Below the pieces are notes generated by a model. The model was not told where the DNA came from and searched no databases. It saw nothing but the letters and a program-made list of their open reading frames with translations. The translations under genes were made by a program, and so were the position numbers. Below are positions 1-9,719 of a stretch of 64,000 nucleotides of DNA, piece by piece. Origin of the DNA: Pseudorhodoferax sp. Leaf267 (GTDB lineage Bacteria > Pseudomonadota > Gammaproteobacteria > Burkholderiales > Burkholderiaceae_C); the NCBI RefSeq assembly GCF_001422405.1, contig NZ_LMMV01000012.1, forward strand, positions 598,830-662,829. The letters are read 5' to 3'. The stretch's first letter is position 1. Each line of letters opens with the position of its first letter.

Positions 1-434
1 TCGGTGCTGGTGTCTTCCAGGAATTCAAACGACAGGCCGTTGGCCGGGTCCTCCAGCTTGTTCGGCACCGGCAGGCCCAGTTCCAGCAGCGTGAAGAACA
101 GCCGGCGCTTGGCCTGCTCCAACTGGCCCCAGTACAGCCGGTTCTCGGGCTTGCTCAGGGCGGGAATGGTGTGCGTGGTACGGCAGGAGACGCAATGCTG
201 GTGCGCGCTGTCGACGGGCACGAGCCAATTGCACACCCCTTCCGCGGTGTTGATGCAGGGGCGGTAGGCCAGCCCATCGGAGCCGGCGCGATTCCAGATG
301 CCTTCCGGTGTGACCTGGAACGCAACCATGGCGCGCTCCTCGGTCGAATAACCCAGCGTGCTCTTGCAGGCCTCGCAGCTCAGGTTTTCGAAAAAGACGC
401 GGTTGCCGCAATTCGTGCAGTTGAAGAGTTTCAT
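1..434 (-). CDS. Zinc-ribbon (DUF2248-type) putative metallopeptidase, C-terminus outside window
   Basis: Only the first ~144 codons lie in the window; the reading frame stays open to base 1. The protein opens MKLFNCTNCGN and has CxxC pairs at residues 6/9 and 20/23, followed by further Cys/His clusters (YRPC, HQHCVSC). This is the layout of the zinc-ribbon that heads DUF2248 proteins, which usually continue into a zinc-dependent peptidase domain. The ATG at 434 gives the family's usual start; an upstream in-frame ATG near 551 would add an unlikely extension. No good ribosome-binding site is visible. Family assignment comes from recalled sequence pattern; the peptidase part cannot be seen here. 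Confidence 0.75.
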   Translation of the reverse strand, partial: MKLFNCTNCGNRVFFENLSCEACKSTLGYSTEERAMVAFQVTPEGIWNRAGSDGLAYRPCINTAEGVCNWLVPVDSAHQHCVSCRTTHTIPALSKPENRLYWGQLEQAKRRLFFTLLELGLPVPNKLEDPANGLSFEFLEDTST

Positions 435-793
435 GGTGGCGATCGGGATGGGCGGGCTGCGCGCGCTGGCAGCCCCGGGATGTGAGGTGACGATTCTTCC
501 TGCTGGCGCCCCGAGCGATGTCATGTAGTCGCCAGACTTGGCGTAGGCCATGGCGCGCACCTTGTGTTGGTCGCACCGTAGCAAAACATTGCATGGATAG
601 GCCCGTATTGCACACAGATACAAGTTTGCACCATGGATGTGCCGAAAGGCATGCAGACATCGGGCCGCCGGTGTCGAGCTGGCTTACACACCCGAAGCCA
701 TACCCATGGTTGAGCCGCCAAACGCTTGTTTAGTAAGGGAAAAGCTGGATGGCGCAGATCGTGCTTGGTGTTACGGATTCAAAGGAACCGGCC
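435..793. other. Intergenic region, divergent
   Basis: About 360 bases between the start of the zinc-ribbon gene (minus) and the start of a small secreted protein (plus). It presumably holds both promoters, but I see no convincing -35/-10 pair, repeat or RNA structure. The open frames crossing it are GC-rich shadows. Confidence 0.5.
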
Positions 794-1177
794 ATGCACA
801 AAACATATCGTTCGACCCATGCCGCAGCTCTCGCGGGCTTGCTGCTCGCCGCAGCTTTCCTCTGCCAGGGCGCTCAGGCGTCCGTCATCTCTCTCGGTGG
901 CGCGGAGCGCGATCCGATTCCCATGGGCCTGAACTACCAACCTCTGGCACAGCTGGAGGCCCTGCACGGCCAGTTCCAGCGTTCGGCCGCGCAGTGGACC
1001 ACGGTGCCGACCGCGTTTGTCCAGACGCCTTACGGCAACGCGGGCCGGTCCAACATCTGGACCAGCCAGGATCGCCAGACCACACCAGCGTGGACATCGA
1101 ACAGCACGGCGCTCCAGGTGCTCATGGGCCTGGCGCTGTGTGCGGTGGTCGTGCGCCGCCGACGCCACCGCATCTGA
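794..1177 (+). CDS. Small exported protein with a C-terminal membrane tail, unknown function
   Basis: 127 residues, not recognised. Start chosen at the ATG at 794 because AAAGGAA lies 6-7 nt upstream and because the protein then opens with a standard signal peptide (MHKTYRSTHAAALAG, hydrophobic core, QAS cleavage region near residue 30). The middle is polar and rich in Gln, Thr and aromatic residues. The end is a short hydrophobic segment (LMGLALCAVVV) followed by RRRRHR. Signal peptide, mature region, C-terminal hydrophobic helix and an Arg tail resemble proteins processed by C-terminal sorting enzymes, but no VPEP or LPXTG motif precedes the helix. A transpeptidase substrate is therefore only one possibility; a simple membrane-anchored periplasmic protein is as likely. 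Confidence 0.6.
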   Translation: MHKTYRSTHAAALAGLLLAAAFLCQGAQASVISLGGAERDPIPMGLNYQPLAQLEALHGQFQRSAAQWTTVPTAFVQTPYGNAGRSNIWTSQDRQTTPAWTSNSTALQVLMGLALCAVVVRRRRHRI

Positions 1178-1191
1178 TCCTGCCGGGCGCC

Positions 1192-2814
1192 TCAGTGCGC
1201 TGGATACACGCGGTTGCGGCCGTTCTTCTTGGCTTGGTACAGCGCAGCGTCCGCGGCCTTCAGTAGCGCATTGGGCGTGTCTGCAGGCCCGGGCATGCAG
1301 GCCGCCACCCCCAGGCTGACCGACACCTTGCCAAGCGCGGTGGCCACATGGGGAATGTTCTGGTCCACCACGGCACGCCGGGCGGCCTGCGCGAGCAGCA
1401 CCGCGCCGGCTGCATCGGTTCCTGGCAGCAGCAGCACCATCTCCTCGCCACCGTAGCGTGCGACCAGGTCGATCGGCCGTTGGGCCGTTGCACTGAGGGC
1501 CTCGGCGACGCGCTTGAGGCATTGGTCGCCCTCCACGTGGCCGTAGTGGTCGTTGTATTTCTTGAACTCGTCCACATCCACCATCACGACGGCAATGCAG
1601 CTGCGCTCGCGCTGCGCCTGTTTGAAATACTTGATCAGGCGTGAGTCGAAGTAGCGCCGGTTGGGCAGGCCGGTCAGTCCGTCGTACTGCGCCATGTGGG
1701 CCAGCCGCGCATTGGCCTGCGCCAGCGCGTCGCGCGTCGCGCGCAACCCGGATTCGGCCTTGAGGCGGCGGCGCATGGAGCGGTTGACGTAAAGCCCTGC
1801 CAGCCCGAGGACCAGGCACAGGAACAGCGCCCAGCCGGTCTGCAACATGGACGCTGTCCGCCAGCTGCGCAGCACCTCTTCCTTGCTGACGGCCACCGTC
1901 ACGAGGATCGGATAGTTGCGCGTGCGTTCGAAGCTGATCAGTCGCCACACGCCATCCAGCGTCGAACGTGCGTCCGCCGTGCCGGCCGGGGTGGCGTCGA
2001 GCAGCGCCTTGAGCGGCGTCTGCGGCAGGGGGCTGCCCAGGTCGGTCTCCTTGAATGGCCGGCGCACCATGATGCGGTCGGCCAGGAACAGCGCGATGGC
2101 ACCTTCGCCGCCCACATCGAACTTGTCCAGCAGGTTGCGCAGGTACTGCAGCCGCAATGTGACCAGGGCCACACCCACAAAGTCGCCATCGGGATCGTTG
2201 AGCCGGCGCGAGACTGGCACGACCCATTCGCCGGAGGATCGGCTCACGATGGGCGCGCCGATCAGCGCCTTGGCGCTGGGGTTGCTCCGGTGGTGCTTGA
2301 AGTAGGGGCGGTCCGCATTGTTGGCGGCGGGGTCCCAGGTGGGCTCGGAGCTTGCGATCCATTTGCCCTGGGCGTCGTAGATGAAGATGCCCTTGATCTG
2401 CTCGACGGCGGCTACGTGGTGCACCAGGATGGGCTGCATACGTTCGAGCACCCTGGGCGTGAGGTCGGAGCGCTCCAGTTCGAACACGATGCCATCGAGG
2501 ATGTGCTCAATCTCGGAGACCGTTCCCTCCACGCGTTCGGTCACGGCACGCGCCAGATTAGTGCTCGCCAGCGCGGCCTGGGCGATCGCGTGCGCCCGCG
2601 CGTCGACGATCAGCCAAGCATTCGTCGCGAGCAAGGCGAGGCAGACGAACACCACCAGCCACCGGGCCCTGCGGATCGCATCGGCCTTGGGCCGCCTGTC
2701 CGGTGGACTCTGCGACAGGGCCACGTAGTCGCTAAACGAGACGGACAGCGCCGACTCGGCCGCGCCACCGGGGCGTTCTGGCGGTTGGTCTTCAGGGCTG
2801 CCACTGCTGCGCAT
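1192..2814 (-). CDS. Membrane-bound diguanylate cyclase with periplasmic Cache-type sensor
   Basis: Predicted to make cyclic di-GMP from two GTP. The 540-residue product has a membrane helix at about 50-72, a ~250-residue periplasmic region resembling dCache ligand-binding domains, a second helix near 325-345 and a C-terminal GGDEF domain. The active-site loop reads GGEEM (455-459), a functional variant of GGDEF. RPID five residues upstream matches the RxxD product-inhibition site, so feedback inhibition is expected. The ATG at 2814 was chosen over the ATG at 2958, which would add a non-homologous N-terminus. It faces an esterase gene across a 182-base divergent promoter region. The sensed ligand is unknown. 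Confidence 0.88.
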   Translation of the reverse strand: MRSSGSPEDQPPERPGGAAESALSVSFSDYVALSQSPPDRRPKADAIRRARWLVVFVCLALLATNAWLIVDARAHAIAQAALASTNLARAVTERVEGTVSEIEHILDGIVFELERSDLTPRVLERMQPILVHHVAAVEQIKGIFIYDAQGKWIASSEPTWDPAANNADRPYFKHHRSNPSAKALIGAPIVSRSSGEWVVPVSRRLNDPDGDFVGVALVTLRLQYLRNLLDKFDVGGEGAIALFLADRIMVRRPFKETDLGSPLPQTPLKALLDATPAGTADARSTLDGVWRLISFERTRNYPILVTVAVSKEEVLRSWRTASMLQTGWALFLCLVLGLAGLYVNRSMRRRLKAESGLRATRDALAQANARLAHMAQYDGLTGLPNRRYFDSRLIKYFKQAQRERSCIAVVMVDVDEFKKYNDHYGHVEGDQCLKRVAEALSATAQRPIDLVARYGGEEMVLLLPGTDAAGAVLLAQAARRAVVDQNIPHVATALGKVSVSLGVAACMPGPADTPNALLKAADAALYQAKKNGRNRVYPAH

Positions 2815-2996
2815 GCCCGATTCTGAACTGCACGCTCGCAGAGGATGGCGATGCACGTGGCATTCCACGGTCAAGCGCGTGGAGCAGCCGGACTGGGCGT
2901 GGTCCTTGTCCCACAGTGCAATGGCATGAATGGACCCTTGGTCGCCCATGGCTGGCACGCAGAATGCTGCATTGCAACATTTCTGGAGTTCGGTGC

Positions 2997-3977
2997 ATGA
3001 AGCCCAACGACATCCCTGACTTCATCGCCCGCGCCCTCGAGGCCTCGGGCTTGTTCGGGTCGAGCGCTGCCGCACCCGCTCGGCGCGACACCCTGCCACC
3101 TGCGCCGGCCAGTGCCGCGTTGTTGCTTCTCGAACCGCTGGGCGCCTTCGTCGAGGAGACCTTCGAAAGCGCGGCCGGGTCGCGCAACTACAAGCTGTAC
3201 GTGCCGCAGCGTACGGCCGATAGGCCGTTGCCACTGGTGCTCATGTTGCACGGGTGCAAGCAGGACCCCGAAGACTTCGCCGTGGCAACGCGCATGAATG
3301 CGCTGGCCGAAACGCACGGCTTCCTGGTGGCGTATCCGGAGCAGACCTTCCGCTCGAACGGCGCCAATTGCTGGAACTGGTTCGAGTCCGGCCAACAGGT
3401 GCGCGAGGGCCAGGAGCCGTCGATCCTGGCGGGCATCGCGCTGGCTATCGCCGGCCGCTACGCAGTCGACACGACGCGCATCTTCGTGGCCGGGCTGTCG
3501 GCCGGTGCCTCGATGGCGGTGATCCTCGGGCAGGCCTACCCGGATGTCTTCGCCGGCGTGGCGGCGCATTCCGGCCTGGCGCGTGGCGCGGCGCATGACA
3601 TGTCGAGCGCGTTCGACGCCATGCAGGGCAGGACGCGAGTTGACGGGCGCTCCAGGGCCTCGCGCGCTGAGACCGCCGTGCGCACGCTGGTGATCCATGG
3701 TGATGCCGACAGCACCGTGCACGTGGACAACGGGCGGGCCGTGACGCGGCAGGCCGTCAGTGCGTTCAAGCGCGCCGGCATATCCTTGGCGCGCGGCCCC
3801 AAGCGCACGCCTGCCGTCACCGAGTTCCGCGACGCGAGTGGGCGCGTGATGGTGCGTGAATGCATCGTCTCCGGCGGCGCGCACGCCTGGCTCGGGGGCA
3901 GCGAGAAGGGCTCGTTCACGGAGCCCGCCGGCATCGATGCCAGCGCCGAGGTCGTCCGCTTCTTCCTGGCGAGCTGA
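2997..3977 (+). CDS. PHB depolymerase-family esterase
   Basis: 326-residue alpha/beta hydrolase of the extracellular-PHB-depolymerase/LpqC-like esterase family. Visible features are the oxyanion region LMLHGCKQD (82-90), the nucleophile elbow GLSAG (166-170, Ser168), an acid near HGDAD (234-238) and the catalytic His in GGAHAWLGG near 297. The start at 2997 has TGGAG about nine bases upstream and fits family length. There is no clear signal peptide, so a cytoplasmic short-chain polyester or ester substrate is possible; this family includes enzymes annotated as intracellular PHB depolymerases and feruloyl-esterase-like proteins. The exact substrate cannot be read from the sequence. Confidence 0.82.
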   Translation: MKPNDIPDFIARALEASGLFGSSAAAPARRDTLPPAPASAALLLLEPLGAFVEETFESAAGSRNYKLYVPQRTADRPLPLVLMLHGCKQDPEDFAVATRMNALAETHGFLVAYPEQTFRSNGANCWNWFESGQQVREGQEPSILAGIALAIAGRYAVDTTRIFVAGLSAGASMAVILGQAYPDVFAGVAAHSGLARGAAHDMSSAFDAMQGRTRVDGRSRASRAETAVRTLVIHGDADSTVHVDNGRAVTRQAVSAFKRAGISLARGPKRTPAVTEFRDASGRVMVRECIVSGGAHAWLGGSEKGSFTEPAGIDASAEVVRFFLAS

Positions 3978-3985
3978 GCGGCCGC

Positions 3986-4025
3986 GCCAAAAAGAAAACC
4001 CCCGCCATCTTGCGATGGCAGGGGT
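3986..4025 (-). terminator. Rho-independent terminator after tRNA-Thr
   Basis: On the minus strand a 13-pair stem with one mismatch (AACCCCTGCCATC / GATGGCGGGGGTT, loop GCAA) is followed by TTTTCTTTTTGG. It ends the fbp-tRNA-Thr transcript and may also stop the converging esterase transcript. Confidence 0.85.
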
Positions 4026-4035
4026 TGACTGGTTT

Positions 4036-4111
4036 TGGTGCCGGAGAGATGAATCGAACACCCGACCTTCTCATTACGAATGAGCTGCTCTACCGACTGA
4101 GCTACACCGGC
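4036..4111 (-). tRNA. tRNA-Thr (anticodon CGU)
   Basis: 76 nt including an encoded CCA. Acceptor GCCGGTG pairs with the 3' CTCCGGC-type arm (one G-U allowed), the T-loop is GTTCGATTC, and the anticodon loop TTCGTAA carries CGT, which reads ACG. It begins 12 bases after the fbp stop and is followed by a terminator, so it is probably cotranscribed with fbp. Confidence 0.95.
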
Positions 4112-4123
4112 GTAAGCCCGCGA

Positions 4124-5131
4124 TTATAGCGCGGCGTAATAGCTCGTCACGCGCTCCACCTCATTTTTTGAGCCCAGTACCACGCTCACACGTTCGTGCA
4201 GCTTGGTCGGCTGCAGATCGAGGATGCGCTCGCGGCCATTGGTGGCGGCGCCGCCGGCCTGTTCGATGAGCCAGCTCATGGGGTTGGCCTCGTACATCAG
4301 GCGCAGCTTGCCGGGCTTGTTCGGCTCGCGCTTGTCCCAGGGGTACAGGAAGATGCCGCCGCGCGTCAGGATGCGGTGCACATCGGCCACCATGCTGGCC
4401 ACCCAGCGCATGTTGAAGTCCTTGCCGCGCGGGCCTTCCTGGCCGGCCAGGCATTCGTCGATGTAGCGGCGCACGGGTTCGTCCCAGTGCCGCATGTTGC
4501 TCATGTTGATCGCGAATTCCTTGGTGTCGGCCGGCACCCTCACGTGCTCCTGCGTCAGCACGAAGGAGCCCTGTTCGCGGTCCAGCGTGAACATGGCCAC
4601 GCCGTCGCCCACCGTCAGCACGAGCGTGGTCTGCGGGCCATACACGCAGTAGCCGGCCGCGACCTGCCTGGCGCCGGCCTGCAGGAAGTCCTGCTCGCTC
4701 ACGCCAGCGCTGTTATCGGGCTTCTTGAGCACGCTGAAGATGGTGCCGATGCTCACGTTCACGTCGATGTTGGACGAGCCGTCCAGCGGATCGAACAGCA
4801 GCAGGTATTCGCCTTGCGGGTAGCGGTTGGGCACCACGTAGATGCTGTCCATCTCCTCGGAGGCCATGGCCGCCAGGTGGCCGCCCCATTCGTTGGCCTC
4901 GATCAACACCTCGTTGGCGATGATGTCCAGGCGCTTTTGCAGTTCGCCCTGCACGTTCTCGGTCTGGGCAGCGCCGAGGATGTCGCCCAGTGCGCCCTTG
5001 TTGACGGACTGGCTGATGTGCTTGCACGCGCGGGCCACGACCTCAAGCAGCAGCCGCAGCTGCGCCGGGATCAGGCCGTCGACGCGCTGCTGCTCGACCA
5101 GGTAGCGCGTCAGTGAAACTTTCTGGGACAT
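4124..5131 (-). CDS. fbp: Fructose-1,6-bisphosphatase, class 1
   Basis: 335 residues. Hydrolyses fructose-1,6-bisphosphate to fructose-6-phosphate in gluconeogenesis (and in the Calvin cycle where present), cytoplasmic, Mg-dependent. The metal-binding signature DPLDGSSN lies at 114-121, with the EWGG and SEEMD elements expected upstream. Start ATG at 5131 has AAGGAA about six bases upstream and matches the usual N-terminus [11 protein letters not shown]. It is the last protein gene of a minus-strand group; the pepN stop is 22 bases upstream and tRNA-Thr follows. Confidence 0.95.
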   Translation of the reverse strand: MSQKVSLTRYLVEQQRVDGLIPAQLRLLLEVVARACKHISQSVNKGALGDILGAAQTENVQGELQKRLDIIANEVLIEANEWGGHLAAMASEEMDSIYVVPNRYPQGEYLLLFDPLDGSSNIDVNVSIGTIFSVLKKPDNSAGVSEQDFLQAGARQVAAGYCVYGPQTTLVLTVGDGVAMFTLDREQGSFVLTQEHVRVPADTKEFAINMSNMRHWDEPVRRYIDECLAGQEGPRGKDFNMRWVASMVADVHRILTRGGIFLYPWDKREPNKPGKLRLMYEANPMSWLIEQAGGAATNGRERILDLQPTKLHERVSVVLGSKNEVERVTSYYAAL

Positions 5132-5153
5132 GGGTTTCCTTGGAAGTGAGAAA

Positions 5154-7844
5154 TCAGTCCAGCGCACGCGTGACGACTTCGCGCACGTCGTTGCTGAGGT
5201 CGGGTTTGGCCGCTACGCGGGCCAGCGCTTCGCGCGCCGCCGTGCGGTAGGGCTCGGCCAGCTTCTTCCAGCGGTCCAGCGCACGCGCCAGCCTCGCCGC
5301 GACCTGTGGGTTGATGCCGTCCAGCTCGATGACGCGCTCGCTCCAGAACCGGTAGCCGGCCGCGTCCGCGCGGTGGAAGCCGCCCGGGTTGCCGCTGCAG
5401 TAGCTGAAGATCACGCTGCGCGCGCGGTTCGGGTTGCGCAGGTTGAAGTCCGGGTGCTGCATGAGCTGCTTGACGGCGGGCAGCACGTTGCCGTTGCGGT
5501 CGGTGCGGCCGGCCTGCAGCGCGAACCACTTGTCCAGCACCAGCGCCTCGTCTTTGAACAGCGCGTGGAAGCGCTGCAGCGCCTGTGCGGCCAGCGCGTG
5601 CTCGCTCGACACCAGGGCCGACAGCGCGTTGAAGCGGTCGGTCATGTTGCCGGCGTCCTTGAAGCGCTGGTAGGCCTTGCCGGGCCACACGGCGTCGCCG
5701 CTCGCGCGCGCTGCCAGGCACAGCTGCGACAGCGCCAGGCCTGCCAGCGCGCGCCGGCCGGACGAGGTCGGGTCGGGCTGGTAGGCGCCGTTGTCCTCGT
5801 GCGTGTCGAAGGCCCATTCCCAGTCGGCGGCCAGCGCCGTGGCCAGTTGCGCGCGCATGGCCTCGCGCACGGCGTGGATGCGCTGCGGGTCGACCACCTC
5901 GAGCTGCTCGGCCAGGTAGGTCTCCGACGGCAGCGTCAGGACCAGGTCCTTGAAGGCCGCGTCCAGCGTCGGGTGGCGCAGCACGCTGCGCATGGCGTCG
6001 ATGAAGGCCTCGTCCAGCGGCGGCTGTTCGGGCGTGAAGCCCGCGTCGCCGATGGCCTTCAGCGCACGGCGCAATGCCAGGCGTTGGCCTGCTTCCCAGC
6101 GGTTGAACGGGTCGGTGTCGTGTGCCAGCAGGGTCAGCAGCTGCGCATCGGTGTAGTCGATGTCCAGCACCACCGGTGCAGAGAAGCCGCGCAGCAGCGA
6201 TGGCACGGGCTCGGCGGCCAGGCCATCGAAGTGCAGCTGGTGCGAGGGCTCGGTCATGACGAACAGGGGCGGTACCTGCGTCTCGACCGCGCTGCCATCG
6301 GTGGCCAGCAGGCCCAGCGCGACCGGGATCACGAAGGGCTCCTTGTAGCCCTGGTCGGGCGTCGGCGCGCAGCTTTGCGTGAGCGTCAGCGTGTAGCGGC
6401 CGGTGCCCGCGTCGAACTGGCCGGCGGCCTGCACGCGCGGCGTGCCGGCCTGGCTGTACCAGCGCTTGAACTGCGGCAACAGGCGCGCCAGTTCCGAGTC
6501 GGGGTTCGCGTCGGCGATGGCCTGTGCGAAGTCGTCGCACGTCACGGCCTGGCCATCGTGGCGCTCGAAGTACAGCGTCATGCCCCTGGCAAAGCCCGCG
6601 CGGCCGACCAGCGTCTGCATCATGCGCACGACCTCCGCACCCTTCTCGTAGATCGTGACGGTGTAGAAGTTGTTGATCTCGACGTAGCTGTCGGGCCGCA
6701 CCGGGTGCGCCATGGGGCCGGCGTCTTCGGGGAACTGCGCGGTGCGCAGCACACGCACGTCCTCGATGCGCTTGACGGCACGGGCGGAAGGCTCGGCGCA
6801 CAGGTCCTGGCTGAACTCCTGGTCGCGGAACACCGTGAGGCCTTCCTTGAGCGACAGCTGAAACCAGTCGCGGCAGGTCACGCGGTTGCCGGTCCAGTTG
6901 TGGAAGTACTCGTGGCCGACCACGCTCTCGATGTTCGAGAAATCGGTGTCGGTGGCCGTGGCCTGGTTGGCCAGCACGTACTTGGTGTTGAAGATGTTGA
7001 GGCCCTTGTTCTCCATGGCCCCCATGTTGAAGTCGCTGGTCGCCACGATCATGAAGCGCTCCAGGTCCAGTGGCAGGCCGAAGCGGGCTTCGTCCCACGC
7101 CACGGACGCCATTAGCGACTGCATGGCGTGCTCGGTCTTGTCCAGGTCGCCCGGGCGCACGTAGACCTGCAGCAAATGGTCGCCGCCCAGGCGCGAGCGG
7201 ATGCGCTGCTCGCGCGCCACCAGCTTGCCGGCCACCAGCGCGAAAAGATAGCTGGGCTTGCGAAACGGGTCCACCCACTTGGCGAAGTGGCGGTTCTCGT
7301 TGCCCTCGCCCGTCAGCGGCCCGTGCTCGACCAGGTTGCCGTTGGACAGCAGCACCGGGTACTTGGACTTGTCGGCGCGCAAGGTGACGGTGAAGCTGGC
7401 CATCACGTCGGGACGGTCCAGGTAGTACGTGATGCGGCGAAAGCCTTCGGCTTCGCACTGGGTGAAGAAGGAGTCGTTGCTGACGTACAGGCCCATCAGC
7501 TTGGTGTTCTTGGCCGGCGCGCAGGTGGTGAAGATCTCCAGCGAGAACGGGCCGTCTTCCGCCGAGGGTAGGCTCTCCAGGACGAGCTGGCCGCCATCGA
7601 TGCGGAACGATGCCCCCTGGCCGTTGACCAGCACGCGGGCCAGGTTCAGCTCCTCGCCGTCCAGCCGCAGCGCCTGGGCCGGCACGTCCGGGTTGCGGCG
7701 CAGCACCATCTTGTTCAGTACCCGCGTCTTGGCCGGGTCCAGGTCGAAGCACAGGTCGACCGTGTCGATCCAGAACGCTGGCGCCTGGTAGTCCTGGCGG
7801 CGCACGGTCACCGGCGGGGCCAGCGCATCACGCGATTGCAACAT
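5154..7844 (-). CDS. pepN: Aminopeptidase N (M1 family)
   Basis: 896 residues, the usual length of gammaproteobacterial-type PepN. A zinc metallopeptidase removing N-terminal residues in the late stages of protein turnover. The exopeptidase signature GAMEN is at 275-279 and the zinc site [11 protein letters not shown] begins at 311 (HExxH), with the second-ligand Glu downstream. Start ATG at 7844 gives the family N-terminus; the reading frame continues upstream but overlaps the HAD gene, so the longer form is rejected. Its first 17 bases overlap the end of the HAD phosphatase gene, indicating translational coupling. Confidence 0.95.
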   Translation of the reverse strand: MLQSRDALAPPVTVRRQDYQAPAFWIDTVDLCFDLDPAKTRVLNKMVLRRNPDVPAQALRLDGEELNLARVLVNGQGASFRIDGGQLVLESLPSAEDGPFSLEIFTTCAPAKNTKLMGLYVSNDSFFTQCEAEGFRRITYYLDRPDVMASFTVTLRADKSKYPVLLSNGNLVEHGPLTGEGNENRHFAKWVDPFRKPSYLFALVAGKLVAREQRIRSRLGGDHLLQVYVRPGDLDKTEHAMQSLMASVAWDEARFGLPLDLERFMIVATSDFNMGAMENKGLNIFNTKYVLANQATATDTDFSNIESVVGHEYFHNWTGNRVTCRDWFQLSLKEGLTVFRDQEFSQDLCAEPSARAVKRIEDVRVLRTAQFPEDAGPMAHPVRPDSYVEINNFYTVTIYEKGAEVVRMMQTLVGRAGFARGMTLYFERHDGQAVTCDDFAQAIADANPDSELARLLPQFKRWYSQAGTPRVQAAGQFDAGTGRYTLTLTQSCAPTPDQGYKEPFVIPVALGLLATDGSAVETQVPPLFVMTEPSHQLHFDGLAAEPVPSLLRGFSAPVVLDIDYTDAQLLTLLAHDTDPFNRWEAGQRLALRRALKAIGDAGFTPEQPPLDEAFIDAMRSVLRHPTLDAAFKDLVLTLPSETYLAEQLEVVDPQRIHAVREAMRAQLATALAADWEWAFDTHEDNGAYQPDPTSSGRRALAGLALSQLCLAARASGDAVWPGKAYQRFKDAGNMTDRFNALSALVSSEHALAAQALQRFHALFKDEALVLDKWFALQAGRTDRNGNVLPAVKQLMQHPDFNLRNPNRARSVIFSYCSGNPGGFHRADAAGYRFWSERVIELDGINPQVAARLARALDRWKKLAEPYRTAAREALARVAAKPDLSNDVREVVTRALD

Positions 7845-8502
7845 CGAGCTTCTCCAGAAAATTTGATTGGGCGAGTTCGTGGTAATCGCGCACGGCGGCG
7901 ACCACGTGCGGGCCGGCGAGTTCTTCAACGGAATGCGTGCTGCACACGGCCACGGCCCGCATGCCACCGCGGCGTGCGGCCTCGATGCCGAAGGGTGCGT
8001 CCTCGAAAACGATGCAGCGCTCGGGCGCCACGCCGATGCGGCGCGCCGCCTCCAGGAAGATGGCCGGCGTGGGCTTCCCCGTGAGGCCCTCGTCACCTCC
8101 GACGATGGCCAGCGGCAGCGGATCCATGGACAGGCGCGACATCACGAATTCGATGTTGTGCCTGTCGCCGGCCGTGCCCACGGCCAGCTTCAGGCCGTGC
8201 GCGGCGGCCTGGCGCGCAAAGGCCGTGAAGCCGGCGACCTCGCTGAAGCGCTCGGCGAACAGCGCGCGGTAGATCTCTTCCTTCTCGTGCACGAAGGCCA
8301 GCGCTTCAGCCTCGCCCAGCGTGCGGCCGAACACCTCGGCCATGCATTCGGTGCCGGTGCGCCCCGTAGTGCGCGCCAGGATCTCGGAAGCCTCCATCTG
8401 GATGCCGTACTTGCGGCAGAACGCAACCCAGGATTGGGCGTGCCAGGGCATGGAGTCGACCATGGTGCCGTCCATGTCGAAGATGAGAGCTTCTGTTTTC
8501 AT
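7828..8502 (-). CDS. HAD-family hydrolase (beta-phosphoglucomutase-like)
   Basis: 224 residues. The N-terminal nucleophile motif [10 protein letters not shown], the substrate-cap region, GTAGDRHN (motif II), the Lys in [11 protein letters not shown] and the [11 protein letters not shown] acid motif define subfamily IA phosphatases/phosphomutases. Substrate probably a small phosphorylated sugar or metabolite; it cannot be resolved further. The start overlaps the prfB stop by four bases (ATGA on the minus strand) and its own 3' end overlaps the pepN start by 17 bases, so the three genes are read as one transcript. Confidence 0.88.
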   Translation of the reverse strand: MKTEALIFDMDGTMVDSMPWHAQSWVAFCRKYGIQMEASEILARTTGRTGTECMAEVFGRTLGEAEALAFVHEKEEIYRALFAERFSEVAGFTAFARQAAAHGLKLAVGTAGDRHNIEFVMSRLSMDPLPLAIVGGDEGLTGKPTPAIFLEAARRIGVAPERCIVFEDAPFGIEAARRGGMRAVAVCSTHSVEELAGPHVVAAVRDYHELAQSNFLEKLDVAIA

Positions 8503-9603
8503 ACGCCTTGCTTCAGGGATGCTTCGATGAATGCGTCCAGGTCGCCGTCCAGCACCTTTTGCGTGGCCGAGATCTCGACGTTGGTGCGCAGGTCCTTGAT
8601 GCGGCTGTTGTCCAGCACGTAGCTGCGGATCTGGTGGCCCCAGCCCACGTCGGTCTTGCTGTCTTCGAGCTTTTGCTGCTCTTCCTGGCGCTTGCGCATC
8701 TCGTGGTCGTACAGGCGCGAGCGCAGCCGCTTCCACGCCACGTCGCGGTTGCTGTGCTGGCTGCGGCCGTCCTGGCATTGCACGACGATGCCGGTCGGGA
8801 TGTGCGTGAGCCGCACGGCCGAGTCGGTCTTGTTGATGTGCTGGCCGCCGGCGCCGGATGCGCGGAAGGTGTCGGTGCGCACGTCGGACGGATTGATCTC
8901 GATCTCGATGGAGTCGTCGATCTCCGGGTACACGAAGATGCTGGCAAAGCTGGTGTGGCGCCCGCCCGAGCTGTCGAACGGCGACTTGCGCACCAGGCGG
9001 TGCACCCCGGTCTCGGTGCGCAGCAGGCCGAATGCGTATTCGCCCTCGACCTTGATGGTCGCGCCCTTGATGCCGGCGGTGTCGCCCGGCGACTCGTCTT
9101 CCACCGTGGTCTTGAAGCCCTTGCGCTCGGCGTACTTGAGGTACTGGCGCAGCAGCATGCTGGCCCAATCGCAGGCCTCGGTGCCGCCGGCGCCGGCCTG
9201 GATGTCGACGAAGGCGTTCAGCGGGTCGGCCGGGTTGTTGAACATGCGGCGGAACTCCAGCGCCTCGACTTCCTTGGCCAGCTTGGCGCCTTCGGCCGCG
9301 ATGGTCTCGAGGCCGGCGACGTCGCCTTCCTCCTTGCTCATCTCGAACAGCTCGGAGTTGTCCGCCAGTTCACGCTCCAGGCGCTGCAGCGTCAGCACGA
9401 CGTCGTCCAGCGCCTTCTTTTCCTTGCCCAGTTCCTGGGCCTTCTTCGGGTCGTTCCAGACCGTCGGGTCTTCCAGCGAGGCGTTGACCGTCCTCAGGCG
9501 CTCGGCTTTGGCATCGTAGTCAAAGATACCCCCGTAACTCGAGGCTGCGCGCGGACAGGTCCGTCAATTGGGCGCCGATCTGGTTGATGCGTTCTGCTTC
9601 CAT
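8499..9603 (-). CDS. prfB: Peptide chain release factor 2, needs programmed +1 frameshift
   Basis: Release factor for UGA and UAA stops. The gene is in two frames: codons 1-27 run from 9603 to 9523, then an in-frame UGA (9522-9520) stops the zero frame, and skipping base 9522 joins the remaining 340 codons (9521-8499), giving 367 residues. The stop-reading motif SPF is at about 207-209 and the peptidyl-hydrolysis motif GGQ at about 252-254, both where expected. This is the conserved RF2 autoregulatory device and not a broken gene. The gene heads a group with the HAD phosphatase, pepN and fbp; the preceding hydrolase ends 116 bases upstream. Confidence 0.96.
9519..9534 (-). promoter_or_regulatory. 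RF2 programmed frameshift site
   Basis: Minus-strand sequence CGGGGGTATCTTTGAC: a Shine-Dalgarno-like G run (9533-9529), three bases, the slippery CTT codon, then TGA followed by C. The spacing matches the known E. coli prfB site. When RF2 is scarce, ribosomes pause at UGA and slip +1, restoring RF2. Confidence 0.95.
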
Positions 9604-9719
9604 GGTGTTCTCGATTCAAAAAAGAGGGGCCTTGCGGCGAGCCGGCGATTTTCTCACGCGTTCCCGCGGGCAGCCCGAAGGCGCGCGCCTGGCCCTGGCG
9701 CGGCAGGGTGTTGGCTCGC

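Noticed and set aside
794-1177. PEP-CTERM protein
   Set aside because: The C-terminal helix and Arg tail are present but no VPEP-like motif precedes the helix.
5110-7752. Long open frame antisense-offset to pepN (about 880 codons), and a second long frame on the plus strand at 5130-7115
   Set aside because: Composition is dominated by Arg, Ala, Gly, His and Val with no domain; these are shadows of a high-GC gene. The pepN frame has GAMEN and HExxH.
9520-9522. In-frame stop in prfB, as if a pseudogene
   Set aside because: It is the programmed RF2 frameshift site with slippery CTT, TGA and upstream G run; both halves are intact.
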